Numbered from the stretch's first letter, positions 40,539 through 49,445 are shown. The stretch is 64,000 nt of DNA from Corynebacterium guangdongense (GCF_030408915.1 NZ_CP047654.1:1-64000), one strand, 5' to 3'. The notes: a model not told the origin generated them from the sequence alone. Numbers and translations are program-made.

Positions 40539-41974
40539 TAGGCATCGCCTCGCGGGGCGGCGTTGAGGATCGCGCGGCCGACCGGCGCGGCGACCTGGCC
40601 GCCGGTGGCGCTGGAGCCGTAGCCGCCGCCGTACTTGACGACGACCGCGACGGCCACGTCGTTGGCCGGGTCGTAGGCGACGTACCAGGTGTGCGGGGCG
40701 GCGTCCTCGCCGTGCTCGGCGGTGCCGGTCTTGGAGGCGAAGCCGTTGCCGTCGTAGCCGGAGGTGTTGCGCTCGGAGGCGAGCATGAGGTCCTCAAGGG
40801 TGCTCGCCTGCTCCGGGGTCACGGCCTGGGTGATCTCGCGCGGCTCGGTGGTGTCCAGGACCTCGAGATCGGGCGCGGTGATCTGGTCGACGACGTAGGG
40901 CTCCATGCGGCGGCCGTCGTTGGCGACGGTCGCGGCCATGACGGCGGCCTGCAGCGCGGACATGGTGACGTCGCGCTGGCCGATGGAGGACTGGCCGACG
41001 GCCGCGGCGTCCGGCAGCTCACCGAGGGAGCCCGGGGAGGTCGGCAGGCCGAGATCGTAGGTCTCGCCGACGCCGAACGCGGAGGCGTAGCGGCGCAGGC
41101 TGTCCGCCCCGGCGTCGATGCCCATCTCCACGAACGCCGTGTTGCAGGAAAGCTTGAACGCGGTCTCGAGGGTGACGGACTCGGAGCCGCCGCAGGTCTG
41201 CCCGGCGTAGTTGGTCAGCTCGGTGTTCGTGCCGGGCAGGGTGATCGAGGCCTGGCCGGTGACCGTCGTGTCCGGGGTGTAGCCGGCGTCGAGGCCGGCG
41301 GCGGTGGTGATGATCTTGAAGATGGAACCCGGCGGCAGCGTCTCCTGCGTGGCCGTGTTGATCAGCGGCTGGCCCGGATCGTTGTTGATCGCGGCCCAGG
41401 TCTCGTCGGCGGTCGCCGGGTTGACGACGTCGTTCGGGTTGTAGGACGGGGTCGAGGCCATCGCGAGGATTTCACCCGTCGAGGGGCGCAGCGCCACCGC
41501 GGCGCCGTCGTAGCCGTTGTTGGCCAGCTGGTTGTAGGCGACCTCCTGCATCCCCGTGTCGATGGTCAGCTCGAGGTTGGCCCCGCGCTTCGTCTTGCCG
41601 GTGAGGTCGTCGAGCCAGCGCGACGCGGCGACCTCGGAGTCCTGCCCCGAGAGCACGGCGTTGTAGCCGGACTCGAGGCCGGCCGCGCCGAAACGGTCGG
41701 AGAGGTAGCCCACCACCGGGCTGAAGGACACCGGCATGGTGGGGTAGGAGCGCTGGTACAGGCCTTCCTCATCCGGGCTTGACGACGCCAGCACCTGGCC
41801 GTCGGCCGAGATCTGGCCGCGCGCGATCTCCTTCGACTCGTAGAAGCCGCGCGGGTTGTAGGGGTTCTGCGCCAGCCGCTCCTCGCTGAATCCCTGGATG
41901 ACCGTGAGGTACACCAGCAGGACGAAGACCAGCAGGAGCGCGAAGATGGAACTGTGGCGGATCGTCTTGTTCAT
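40538..41974 (-). CDS. pbpA: Penicillin-binding transpeptidase PbpA
   Basis: Class B penicillin-binding protein that crosslinks peptidoglycan, partner of the SEDS protein RodA. The 478-residue product has an N-terminal membrane anchor (about residues 9-28), the dimerisation domain, and the transpeptidase with SIFK (S-x-x-K), SCN (S-x-N, LSCNTAF) and KTG (ASKTGTAEHG). The start codon overlaps the rodA stop codon by one base (TAATG). Confidence 0.95.
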   Translation of the reverse strand: MNKTIRHSSIFALLLVFVLLVYLTVIQGFSEERLAQNPYNPRGFYESKEIARGQISADGQVLASSSPDEEGLYQRSYPTMPVSFSPVVGYLSDRFGAAGLESGYNAVLSGQDSEVAASRWLDDLTGKTKRGANLELTIDTGMQEVAYNQLANNGYDGAAVALRPSTGEILAMASTPSYNPNDVVNPATADETWAAINNDPGQPLINTATQETLPPGSIFKIITTAAGLDAGYTPDTTVTGQASITLPGTNTELTNYAGQTCGGSESVTLETAFKLSCNTAFVEMGIDAGADSLRRYASAFGVGETYDLGLPTSPGSLGELPDAAAVGQSSIGQRDVTMSALQAAVMAATVANDGRRMEPYVVDQITAPDLEVLDTTEPREITQAVTPEQASTLEDLMLASERNTSGYDGNGFASKTGTAEHGEDAAPHTWYVAYDPANDVAVAVVVKYGGGYGSSATGGQVAAPVGRAILNAAPRGDA

Positions 41975-43368
41975 TAACGATCACCTCCCTGGAGCTGGTT
42001 CTGGGCCGGCAGCATGCCGGTCATCGGTGCGCCGTCCGCCTGGCGGACCGGGCGGGCGGTGGACTCGGACGCCTCGAGGGTGTCCGGCCGCCGTGCCCCG
42101 TGGGAGATGCGCAGCAGCACGCCCAGCAGGATGTAGTTCGCCATCAGGGCCGAACCGCCGGCGGACATGAAGGGGGTGGTCAGGCCGGTCATCGGCAGCA
42201 GCGTGGTGACGCCGCCGGTGACGACGAAGACCTGGATGGCCATGAGCAGCGCCAGGCCGGCGGCCAGCAGTTTGCCGTAGGAGTCGCGGACGGTCAGGGC
42301 GACGCGGAAGCCGCGGGTCACGAAGATCGCGAAGAGGACCAGGACCGCGGCCAGGCCGATGAGGCCGAGCTCCTCGCCGACGGCGGAGAGGATGAAGTCG
42401 GAGTGGGCGACCGGCACGAACTCCGGGTGGCCCTGGCCCAGGCCGGTGCCGGTGAGGCCGCCCCAGGACAGGCCGAAGAGCGACTGCGCTGGCTGCGAGG
42501 AGATGTCCATGTTGCCGATCGGGTCGGCGGACAGGGCCACCCGCTGCTGGATCTTGCCGGAGACCAGGTAGACGGCGGTGCCGCCGAGGGCCACGAGGAT
42601 GACGCCGATCAGCAGCCAGGACAGGCGGCCGGTGGCCATGTAGAGCATGCCCAGGACCGTGGCGAAGAGCAGCAGCGCCGGCCCGAAGTCGTTGGAGACC
42701 GCCATGATCATTAGGGCGATCGCCCACACCACCATGATCGGGGCGAGGTCGCGCAGGCGTGGCAGGCTCAGGCCGAGGACGCGGTAGCCGGCGACGGTGA
42801 ACAGCGCGCGCTTCTGGGTGAGCAGCTGCGCGAAGAACATGATGAGCAGAATCTTCGCGAACTCGCCCGGCTGCACCGAGAAGGGGCCGATGCTGATCCA
42901 GATGCGGGCGTCGGCGAAGTCGGGGTTGGTCTGCGGCCACACCAGCGGCAGCGCCAGCAGGATCAGGCCCAGCACCCCGAGAAGGTAGGAGTACCTGGTC
43001 AGGACCCGGTGATCGCGCAGCACGAACAGCACGATCACCATGAGCACGATGCCCACCAGGGTCCACATCACCTGGCGGTTGGCCAGGGTGTTGCCCAGCG
43101 CGATGTCGAGGCGGTAGATCATCACCAGCCCGATCGCGTTGAGCAGCGCCGCCACCGGCAGCAGGATCTGGTCGGCGTGCGGCGCGGCGAAGGCCACGAC
43201 CACGTGCGCGATGGCGAAGACCCCGATGAATCCGCCGATCAGCCAGAGGATCTCACTGGTCAGGGCGTTGCCCTGGGAGAGCTCCAGCGAGATCAGCATC
43301 ATCGCCAGCAGGCCCGCCGCCAGCAGCAGCAGGAAAAATTCTGTGCGTCGTCCAAGTAGTTGCTTCAT
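41974..43368 (-). CDS. rodA: SEDS peptidoglycan glycosyltransferase RodA/FtsW
   Basis: Polymerises lipid II with its cognate class B PBP. The 464-residue protein has about ten transmembrane helices and SEDS motifs such as QPGEFAKILLIMFFA, SNDFGPALLL and, near the C-terminus, GVTTLLPMTGLTTPFMSAGGSAL. The catalytic Asp is in the loop after TMH 7. It lies in the same operon as pbpA; pstP stops immediately before its ATG. Confidence 0.95.
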   Translation of the reverse strand: MKQLLGRRTEFFLLLLAAGLLAMMLISLELSQGNALTSEILWLIGGFIGVFAIAHVVVAFAAPHADQILLPVAALLNAIGLVMIYRLDIALGNTLANRQVMWTLVGIVLMVIVLFVLRDHRVLTRYSYLLGVLGLILLALPLVWPQTNPDFADARIWISIGPFSVQPGEFAKILLIMFFAQLLTQKRALFTVAGYRVLGLSLPRLRDLAPIMVVWAIALMIMAVSNDFGPALLLFATVLGMLYMATGRLSWLLIGVILVALGGTAVYLVSGKIQQRVALSADPIGNMDISSQPAQSLFGLSWGGLTGTGLGQGHPEFVPVAHSDFILSAVGEELGLIGLAAVLVLFAIFVTRGFRVALTVRDSYGKLLAAGLALLMAIQVFVVTGGVTTLLPMTGLTTPFMSAGGSALMANYILLGVLLRISHGARRPDTLEASESTARPVRQADGAPMTGMLPAQNQLQGGDR

Positions 43369-44844
43369 TTACGCCACCTCCCGGCAGTTCACGCCTGGTT
43401 GGTTGAGATCGCCACTGGCGGGCTGATCGGTGTTGCCGTCGGATTCACGGGTCAGACAGACCGGCAGGGCCTGATCGGCCAGCCGCCGCAGCTGCTGGGT
43501 CACCTCGTCGTAGGAGCCGCCCTCGAGGCTGTTCACGGACGCGCGGACCGACTCGGGGATGTCCTGCAGGCCGAAGATCGCGCAGCGTGACGACGCCCGA
43601 CCGTCGTCCGGATTCACGTCCACGAAGCGCAGCCCGCCCTCCTTGTTGATGCACGCCTGCTGCAGCGGGTCGTTGAGATCCCGGCCGAACACCGAGAAGT
43701 CCACGCCCTGATGAATGACGAAGTTCTGCTGCTCGTCGACGGCCAGGTAGTAGTTCGCGTCAATCTTCTCCGACGCCCACCAGGTGCCGCCACCGAGGGC
43801 GACCAGCAGCACCAGCACCAGGCTCAGCGTGAGCCACCGGCCCCGGCCGCCGGTGGATCTGGGACCCTCCTCGTCGGCGTCCTCCGCCACGGCGGGGGCG
43901 TCGACGGCGGCTGTGGTTGGGGTTGGGGCCGGGGCCGGGGTCGGCTCCCCGCCCTGGTTCGGCGGAATCACCTGCGGGCGGCGCGACCAGGCGGCCGCCC
44001 GACCGGCGGCGGTGTCCGGGTGGGAGTGCTCGGGGTGGTCGCCGGCCAGGGCGCCGCCGAGAATCGGCGTCGAGGGCAGCGCCGCCCGGGACTTCTCGTC
44101 CAGGTGCGCGTCCTCGAGAACGTCCGCCACCACGACAGTGACGTTGTCCGGGCCGCCCGAACGCAGCGCAAGGTCGACCAGCCGCTTCGCCGCGGTGGCC
44201 GGGGTGCCGGCGCGCAGCGCGTCGGTGATCGTCGACGCCGTCACCGGATCGGAGAGACCGTCCGAGCACAGCAGCAGGCGGTCGCCCGGCCGGGCGTCGA
44301 GCGTCCGCAGCGAGGGCTCCACCGGCTGGCCGGTGTAGGCCTTGAGGATGAGCGACTTGCGCGGGTGCGAGGAGACGTCCTCGGGATCGAGCTTGCCCTC
44401 GTTGACCAGCGATTGGACGAAGGTGTCGTCCACCGTCAACTGCTCCAGGACGCCGTCGCGCAGGCGGTAGCCGCGGGAGTCGCCGGCGTGGATGAGGGCG
44501 ATCTCGCGGCCGTCGAAAAGCATGCCCGTGAGCGTGGTGCCCATGCCGTCGGTCTCGGGGCGGCGCAGGACCGTCTCCGCGATCTCGACGTTGGCGTCCT
44601 CGGCGTAGGCGCCGAGCAGGGCCAGCTTGTCGGCCTCCGCGAACTCCGCCGGGAACTCACCGACCTTCGAATCAAGGCGCGCCATGTGGTTGACCATCAG
44701 CTGCGAGGCGACCTCGCCCGCCGCGTGGCCGCCCATGCCGTCGGCGATGACCAGCAGATGGGGACCGGCGTAGGCGGAGTCCTCGTTGTTGTCGCGGACC
44801 AGACCGCGATCCGAGGCGATCGTGTACACGAGGCGAAGCGTCAT
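43369..44844 (-). CDS. pstP: PP2C-type serine/threonine phosphatase PstP
   Basis: Reverses PknA/PknB phosphorylation. The 491-residue protein has an N-terminal PP2C domain (about residues 1-240) with RDNNEDS, ADGMGGHAAGE, HAGDSRGYRLRDG, SDGLSDPVT and GGPDNVTVV, each contributing the metal-binding Asp residues. A Pro/Glu linker leads to a transmembrane helix (about 322-344) and an extracytoplasmic tail with two cysteine pairs. ATG at 44844 overlaps the end of fhaB by four bases. Confidence 0.95.
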   Translation of the reverse strand: MTLRLVYTIASDRGLVRDNNEDSAYAGPHLLVIADGMGGHAAGEVASQLMVNHMARLDSKVGEFPAEFAEADKLALLGAYAEDANVEIAETVLRRPETDGMGTTLTGMLFDGREIALIHAGDSRGYRLRDGVLEQLTVDDTFVQSLVNEGKLDPEDVSSHPRKSLILKAYTGQPVEPSLRTLDARPGDRLLLCSDGLSDPVTASTITDALRAGTPATAAKRLVDLALRSGGPDNVTVVVADVLEDAHLDEKSRAALPSTPILGGALAGDHPEHSHPDTAAGRAAAWSRRPQVIPPNQGGEPTPAPAPTPTTAAVDAPAVAEDADEEGPRSTGGRGRWLTLSLVLVLLVALGGGTWWASEKIDANYYLAVDEQQNFVIHQGVDFSVFGRDLNDPLQQACINKEGGLRFVDVNPDDGRASSRCAIFGLQDIPESVRASVNSLEGGSYDEVTQQLRRLADQALPVCLTRESDGNTDQPASGDLNQPGVNCREVA

Positions 44845-45320
44845 GGCACCAGCCTCACCGTCGTGCGACCCATCCGGACGTCGACGCCGGCACGGACCCG
44901 CTCCGGCTGGTCGATGCGGTAGCCGGCCAGGAACGTGCCGTTGCGCGACTCCAGATCCTCGACGAACCACTCCGAGCCGCGACGGAAAAGCCGGGCGTGA
45001 CGGGAGGAGGAGTAGTCGTCGCCCAGCACGAAGTCGCAGTCCTGGTGACGGCCGATGACGATCTCCTCGGCCGAGGAGATGTCCATGTACGAACCCTTGA
45101 GCGGGCCGTCGACGACCGTCATGCGGGTCGGTTTCTCGCGCGTCAGCGGCGCCGCCGGGGCAGCGGGGGCGGCCGGACTGGGCGTGGCCTTGCCGCCGGC
45201 GCGCCGGGCGCCGGCCGCGCTGTTGGCGTCCCGGCGCATCGCGTTGAGAGCCAGAACGATGAAGAGCCACAGAACGACCAGCAGGCCGATCCGCAGCGCG
45301 GTGAGAACGAACGCGTCCAT
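44841..45320 (-). CDS. fhaB: FHA domain protein FhaB (FipA), membrane-anchored
   Basis: A 159-residue protein with an N-terminal transmembrane helix (about residues 7-26) and a C-terminal FHA domain that binds phosphothreonine (IGRHQDCDFVLGDDYSSSRHARL, about 89-111, then NGTFLAG). The family links PknA/PknB signalling to cell division. Part of the fhaA-fhaB-pstP-rodA-pbpA-pknA-pknB operon. Confidence 0.93.
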   Translation of the reverse strand: MDAFVLTALRIGLLVVLWLFIVLALNAMRRDANSAAGARRAGGKATPSPAAPAAPAAPLTREKPTRMTVVDGPLKGSYMDISSAEEIVIGRHQDCDFVLGDDYSSSRHARLFRRGSEWFVEDLESRNGTFLAGYRIDQPERVRAGVDVRMGRTTVRLVP

Positions 45321-45338
45321 CAGAACTCCTATTCCGGC

Positions 45339-46163
45339 TTAACCGCGCCGCGGGTGGTTGATACGGACCTCGATCGTCGAATGGCCCATCGTGATCACGT
45401 CACCGTCACCCAGCAGCCAGTTGTCGATCGGCGTCTCGTTGACCGTCGTTCCGTTCGTCGACTCCAGATCCACCAGCACGGCATCATTACCGTCCCAGGT
45501 GATCTCCGCATGCTCACGGGACACGCCCGTGTCCGGCAGCCGGAAGTCGGCGTCGTTGCTGCGACCGATGATGTTCGATCCCTCACGCACCTGGTAGGTC
45601 CGCGACGACCCGTCCTGCAGCAGCAGATTGACCACCGACTCCAGGGAAGTCGGGTTGATGTTCTCGGTCACGTCATTCTCCTTGGGAAGGGATCGGCTCG
45701 GAGCGCTCCCGGAGCGGGAGCTTTCGTCATGGGGGAGTGCGGCCGCGGGGTGCTCGATGGCGTCATAACCACTGGCCACCTCCGGATCCGCGGAAGCATA
45801 GGACGACACCCGCAGCTGACCCGTGCGCAGACCAGTCTCCTCAGCGATACGGACCACCGGCGGCGCCAGCAGATCCCATCCCTGATTACGGGCGTAGCGG
45901 GTCAACTGATCGGCGAAACTCTCCGGAAGATGCAGATCCTGCGAGAGGTTCTCCAGATCCTTCGACGAGACGCCGACGGCGAACACGTTCGGGGCGACCA
46001 GACGGTCATCCTCGGTGGACGTGAGATTGTCCTGGGCCTCCTGCTTGAGGAGCTCCTCAATCTCGGCCGGAACGACCTTGCCACCGAAGACCCACGCAAA
46101 GGCATTGTCGAGGCCACGCTGAAGCGCACTATCGAACTTTGCCAACTGAAGCATGACGGACAT
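45339..46163 (-). CDS. fhaA: FHA domain protein FhaA with DUF3662 domain
   Basis: A 274-residue protein: an N-terminal DUF3662 (DUF2662) domain (about 1-130, LAKFDSALQRGLDNAFAWVFGG), a variable linker, and a C-terminal FHA domain (about 190-270) with IGRSNDADFRLPDTGVSREHAEI and NGTTVN. FhaA is a PknB substrate in mycobacteria and binds MviN. ATG 46163 has GGAG 6 nt upstream; the frame is open further but without a ribosome site. Confidence 0.92.
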   Translation of the reverse strand: MSVMLQLAKFDSALQRGLDNAFAWVFGGKVVPAEIEELLKQEAQDNLTSTEDDRLVAPNVFAVGVSSKDLENLSQDLHLPESFADQLTRYARNQGWDLLAPPVVRIAEETGLRTGQLRVSSYASADPEVASGYDAIEHPAAALPHDESSRSGSAPSRSLPKENDVTENINPTSLESVVNLLLQDGSSRTYQVREGSNIIGRSNDADFRLPDTGVSREHAEITWDGNDAVLVDLESTNGTTVNETPIDNWLLGDGDVITMGHSTIEVRINHPRRG

Positions 46164-46442
46164 CGCGAGCTCCGACCCCTCTCCTACGTTCTCCTGTGTG
46201 CGGGTGTTGCTGATCAAACGGTGTGGCCCTCACGGCACCTGGCGATTCAATGCACGCTGAATTACGCGCGCCAGGACACCGGGCACACCAGTGCGCTCAG
46301 TATAGGGCCCCGTCCGGACATACCTATAGCCATCGCGCAGGCGCGCTGCCGGAGTTCCGCTGTGGTTATTGGCGTGGAAATCGCCGTGAACTGGCGATTT
46401 GTGTTCTTTCTGAACCGTGGGTTATCTTTATGAAGTCGCCCA

Positions 46443-46526
46443 GCCCGGGTGGCGGAATTGGCAGACGCGCTGGCTTCAGGTGCCAGTGTTCGCAAGAACG
46501 TGGGGGTTCAAGTCCCCCCCCGGGCA
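46443..46526 (+). tRNA. tRNA-Leu (CAG)
   Basis: Class II tRNA: acceptor GCCCGGG/CCCGGGC, anticodon stem CTGGC/GCCAG with CAG at 46477-46479, a long variable arm (TGTTCGCAAGAACG) and T-loop GGTTCAAGTCC. 84 nt, no encoded CCA. It has an att-like duplication downstream. Confidence 0.96.
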
Positions 46527-46531
46527 CAGTG
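46514..46531 (+). repeat. att-like repeat, copy at tRNA-Leu 3' end
   Basis: CCCCCCCCGGGCACAGTG covers the tRNA-Leu 3' end and 5 flanking bases. A copy with 16 of 18 identical bases lies in direct orientation at 46982-46999. Confidence 0.45.
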
Positions 46532-46537
46532 TGAAGT

Positions 46538-46576
46538 CTCACGACATCGTTCCGTACGGTGTCGTGGGATTTTCTA
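46538..46576 (+). terminator. Terminator of tRNA-Leu
   Basis: A 10-bp stem (CACGACATCG/CGGTGTCGTG, one G-U) with extension and a short loop, followed by ATTTTCTATTTT. The same hairpin, with about 85% identity and flanks, occurs inverted at 52643-52675. Confidence 0.8.
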
Positions 46577-47020
46577 TTTTCCGGGGTTCTTTGGCGGGGC
46601 CTGGCAGGGGTTGTGGGGCGCTGCTTGCCGACGCCACGCGTGATCGGCTGGAGCCGGTGGTGTTCCCCGGGGTGGCTGTGGCCCGGAAGCGATCGGCCCG
46701 ATGCGGAACAGCATGAGGGGTCTCGGCCGTCATGGAGGCCTCCTGCGCCCGCAGGCAGGGTCTTCCGCGTGCTTCAGTCGGGCCGTGCGCCGTCGGTCGG
46801 TAGCCGGCTGACGTCGTGGCCGTCACGGAACGGTGTCTGGAGACATCGGTTTTCCGGCCCCGGGGCACACCGCGGCCGTCGTCCCGGTGGCGGAACCGAC
46901 GCGTCCTGCTGTCGGCGCTGCTCACCGCCGCGGGGGCGGAACGATCTCGTGAGACAGGCGGAACTATGTCGTGGAACCAGACACCCCCCAGGCACAGTGA
47001 GCGGTTCTTGAACCGCAATC
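46577..47020. other. Gene-free GC-rich stretch between att-like repeats
   Basis: About 440 bp without a supported gene. Several overlapping ORFs on both strands are arginine-rich shadows. The stretch ends with the second att-like repeat and a perfect 7-bp hairpin (GCGGTTC TT GAACCGC, 47001-47016). It looks like degraded integrated DNA. Confidence 0.5.
46982..46999 (+). repeat. att-like repeat, second copy
   Basis: CACCCCCCAGGCACAGTG matches the tRNA-Leu 3' end copy in 16 of 18 positions and in direct orientation, 468 bp apart. Confidence 0.45.
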
Positions 47021-47063
47021 ACCGGAGGTCACAAACTCGAAAGAGGGTGTGACCTCCGGTTTT
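47021..47063 (+). terminator. Strong hairpin terminator with no upstream gene
   Basis: A perfect 13-bp stem (ACCGGAGGTCACA / TGTGACCTCCGGT) with TTTT. It may be the original tRNA-Leu terminator displaced by an insertion, or may end an unannotated small RNA. Confidence 0.6.
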
Positions 47064-47398
47064 GTGTGTTTTTCGGGGGAGGTGGGGGTGGATTGTGCGG
47101 GCGGGGACTTGTGTGGGGGAGAGTTCTGGTTTTATGAATCACTTCTTGATGCGAGTGATTGGGACTTGCTGTCAGGTTGTAGTGCTTCGGATAAATTCAT
47201 AATTTCCAACGCTACGAAGCGATGGATTGAGCTATTCCGTCCCGCAGGACTCCCGATTCACAAATGGTTTAGTATCGCAAGCTATTAGGGGGCATCGCCG
47301 CATGAGGATTTACGCCAGTGTGCCAAAGATTGCAAGGTTGATTGGTTCGTCGTCCTGTCGAGGAGTTCAGCTTCTTGAACAATAAGAGGAATTTCGTA
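47064..47398. promoter_or_regulatory. Lower-GC leader of the unknown membrane protein gene
   Basis: About 335 bp. Composition falls in GC from about 47110 onward and stays low to about 48600. An AT-rich TAAATTCATAATTTCC near 47195 may be a -10 region. A 79-codon ORF from 47049 starts inside the terminator stem and is not supported. Confidence 0.35.
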
Positions 47399-48469
47399 GT
47401 GGAGATAGCCAAGGCCATGAGTCCAGAAACGCTTCAAGCTGCTCTGAAACCAGAAGATTCAAGTGCGCTCGCGACTTTCCTTCGAGAATTCTACTTAGTA
47501 ACTCTGGATGACTCCGGCCGAGCCATCATTAACACGATAAGCCTCGCATTCTTAGGCGTCTTGATTTTGAGGTCGGCCTATTCGCTCATCAAAACCGACT
47601 GGCCGGAGACTTACACGGATACTGAAACTCGAGCGCAAGAGCATATACGTGCTAATCCGATACGCACGTATGTCATTTTCCGAGGTGGCCCGGTTTTTCT
47701 CGTGTCGGTATTCATTTCTGTGTGCGTTGATCGGGCAGGGGGAGATCCTTGGTGGGGGCTCTGGTTGATGATTGGTACTTATCTCGTATGGACTACCGGT
47801 AAAGCCTGCTTTGAAGTTGTTCGGAAGCCTCGGCATCCGAACTGGACGATGCTCTTGATATACCACCTGTTGAGCGTGATAGTCGTCCTTGCCTCGGGGG
47901 TGACCGCGGTCGCCATCCGCAGCCTATTTGCCCCAATAGTGCCAGATAGTCGCGAACTTCTGATTTCGATTTGGGCCGGTATTTTTGCCGCACTTTTAGC
48001 AGGTGTCACTCGCCAAATACTCGCACCGCAGCGACTCGAAGGGCACCAAGTGGTCGTAGCTCTACGAAAAGATATTGGTACAGAGGCATGGTCATATATT
48101 AGGGCAAGCACGGCGAGTGACCAGCTGATGCAAAACTTCGTGTTGGCCCATGTGCTGGCGGAAGCCCAGCAACGTCCGAGGTGGTTTCGGCGACTTGAAC
48201 GTTTCGGAGGAAGAATCTGGGGATCAGGGACTTACGGAGTGGCACAGGTTGCTGCCGATAGGCCAATATCAGATAAAGAATCTATTGATCTACTAGTGGA
48301 GCGATTGGATAACGAGTGGGTTAGGTACTCAATTGAGTCAGGTGCTTATTCACGAGAATTTAATGACGTCTGCCTCGAGCTCAACAACGATGCTGTCCAT
48401 GCGAGTCGAGTTCAGTCCTTCTATTCGACGATCGCGGAAATGCGCGAAACGGGAACTCTTCCCTGTTGA
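47399..48469 (+). CDS. Unknown five-helix membrane protein with lysozyme-like signature, probably horizontally acquired
   Basis: A protein of about 356 residues that I do not recognise. Five transmembrane helices are predicted (about residues 42-63, 91-111, 118-138, 150-172, 186-206), followed by a soluble C-terminal domain of about 150 residues. That domain has Glu255 in HVLAEAQQRPRW and, 22 residues on, GTYGVAQV (277-284), a spacing like the catalytic Glu and GLMQV loop of soluble transglycosylase folds; this is only a pattern match. With an odd helix number the C-terminus could be extracytoplasmic. The GTG at 47399 has AGAGGA 8 nt upstream; TTG 47375, TTG 47342 and ATG 47417 are alternatives. 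Base composition is clearly lower in GC than the surrounding genes. Confidence 0.65.
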   Translation: MEIAKAMSPETLQAALKPEDSSALATFLREFYLVTLDDSGRAIINTISLAFLGVLILRSAYSLIKTDWPETYTDTETRAQEHIRANPIRTYVIFRGGPVFLVSVFISVCVDRAGGDPWWGLWLMIGTYLVWTTGKACFEVVRKPRHPNWTMLLIYHLLSVIVVLASGVTAVAIRSLFAPIVPDSRELLISIWAGIFAALLAGVTRQILAPQRLEGHQVVVALRKDIGTEAWSYIRASTASDQLMQNFVLAHVLAEAQQRPRWFRRLERFGGRIWGSGTYGVAQVAADRPISDKESIDLLVERLDNEWVRYSIESGAYSREFNDVCLELNNDAVHASRVQSFYSTIAEMRETGTLPC

Positions 48470-48638
48470 CAAGTTTGAGAAGAGCCTCGAATCACCGGAT
48501 CACTGTTAGAGACTGCTCAGGGCGACCAAATTCAGTTCACCAGCTCTCAAAAATGTCACGTTGGGTTCCGGCTAATCTCGTATTTTGGTTCGCCCCGAGT
48601 TTAATGGAGGGTAGGAAATTGGAAAAGGAACCCCTCAC

Positions 48639-48806
48639 ATGCCCGTCAAGTACACCGACGAACTCAAGCAGCGTGCTGTAGAGCTCGTCACCCACGCCCA
48701 GGCCGATCCCGACACCGCCCGCGGCGCGGTCACCCGCATCGCCGCAGAACTCGGCGTGAGCGCTGCGGGAGTCGGGTCTGTGTTGGAGCCGGGTCTCGGG
48801 GTGTAG
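48639..48806 (+). pseudogene. Truncated IS3-family transposase orfA
   Basis: 55 codons starting MPVKYTDELKQRAVELV and containing VTRIAAELGVSAAG, the pattern of the helix-turn-helix N-terminus of IS3-family OrfA. The frame stops at TAG 48804-48806 after an unrelated tail (GVGSVLEPGLGV), so the rest of orfA and all of orfB are missing. An AAAAGGA ribosome site precedes the ATG. It marks the right end of the lower-GC stretch. Confidence 0.6.
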
Positions 48807-48918
48807 TCGGGGCGTTCGCCGGGCGCTCCCGCCGTAGTCGGCGGAGTCATGATCTTCCTGTCCGCCTCGGTGGATGCGTTGGACAGCTGACCCGCCCGGA
48901 TCGTCCTAGACTGCGGTC

Positions 48919-49362
48919 ATGTCATCTCTCAGACCGGTGCCACCGCCCGCGCCCCCGGCCCGTCCCGCGCGGGTCACCGCCGCGGTCGGTACCGCCTGGG
49001 CGGTGCTGGTGCTGGGTGTCGTCCCGTTGCTGATCCTGTCGTTCGAGGCCGCCGGCGGGGTCGGTGACCCGGGGGCGGGCTGGCTTCTCTTCGGGATGAT
49101 GATGCTCTCGGTCCTGCTGTGCCTCCTCGTCGCCCCCGTGGCGGCCGGACTGGCGCTGTTCAGCGCGGTGACGCTGCCCCGGGAGCGGCTGTCCCTCGCG
49201 GTGGTGGGGATTGCCATGATCGGCGTCTTTGCCGCGTGCCTGCTCTTCCTCGAGGACGGCGCGGGAGCCGGACTCGGGGTGGGGGCAGCGCTCGTGGCGG
49301 GCACGGCCCTGGTCGGCCGAGCCAAGGGAGCGGCCGCCGGCCCGCCCGCTCAGATGCAGTAG
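48919..49362 (+). CDS. Small integral membrane protein, function unknown
   Basis: A 147-residue protein with a Pro-rich N-terminus (MSSLRPVPPPAPPARPARV) and four hydrophobic helices (about 22-44, 55-80, 90-110, 112-130). No family motif recognised. It has native GC content and lies just after the truncated IS3 fragment. Confidence 0.6.
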   Translation: MSSLRPVPPPAPPARPARVTAAVGTAWAVLVLGVVPLLILSFEAAGGVGDPGAGWLLFGMMMLSVLLCLLVAPVAAGLALFSAVTLPRERLSLAVVGIAMIGVFAACLLFLEDGAGAGLGVGAALVAGTALVGRAKGAAAGPPAQMQ

Positions 49363-49445
49363 TTGCCCGGCGGGTAGTCGGACTCATCCTCCGGCCCGGG
49401 GTGGGTGTCCTGCGAGACGCGCTTGTTGATGGCGAAGGCCCCTGG
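49350..49445 (-). pseudogene. Possible C-terminal gene remnant
   Basis: On the minus strand about 30 codons (FPGAFAINKRVSQDTHPGPED, then ESDYPPGNYCI) end in TGA at 49350-49352, and a stop codon lies just upstream in the frame. The composition looks like coding sequence and it may be the C-terminus of a lost gene. It overlaps the last bases of the membrane protein gene. Confidence 0.3.

Noticed and set aside
46539..47022. Several overlapping ORFs (60-160 codons) downstream of tRNA-Leu
   Set aside because: Arginine-rich, no ribosome sites, mutually overlapping, and they cross terminator hairpins and the att-like repeat.
47049..47288. 79-codon ORF before the orphan membrane protein
   Set aside because: It begins inside the terminator stem, has no ribosome site and no recognisable domain.
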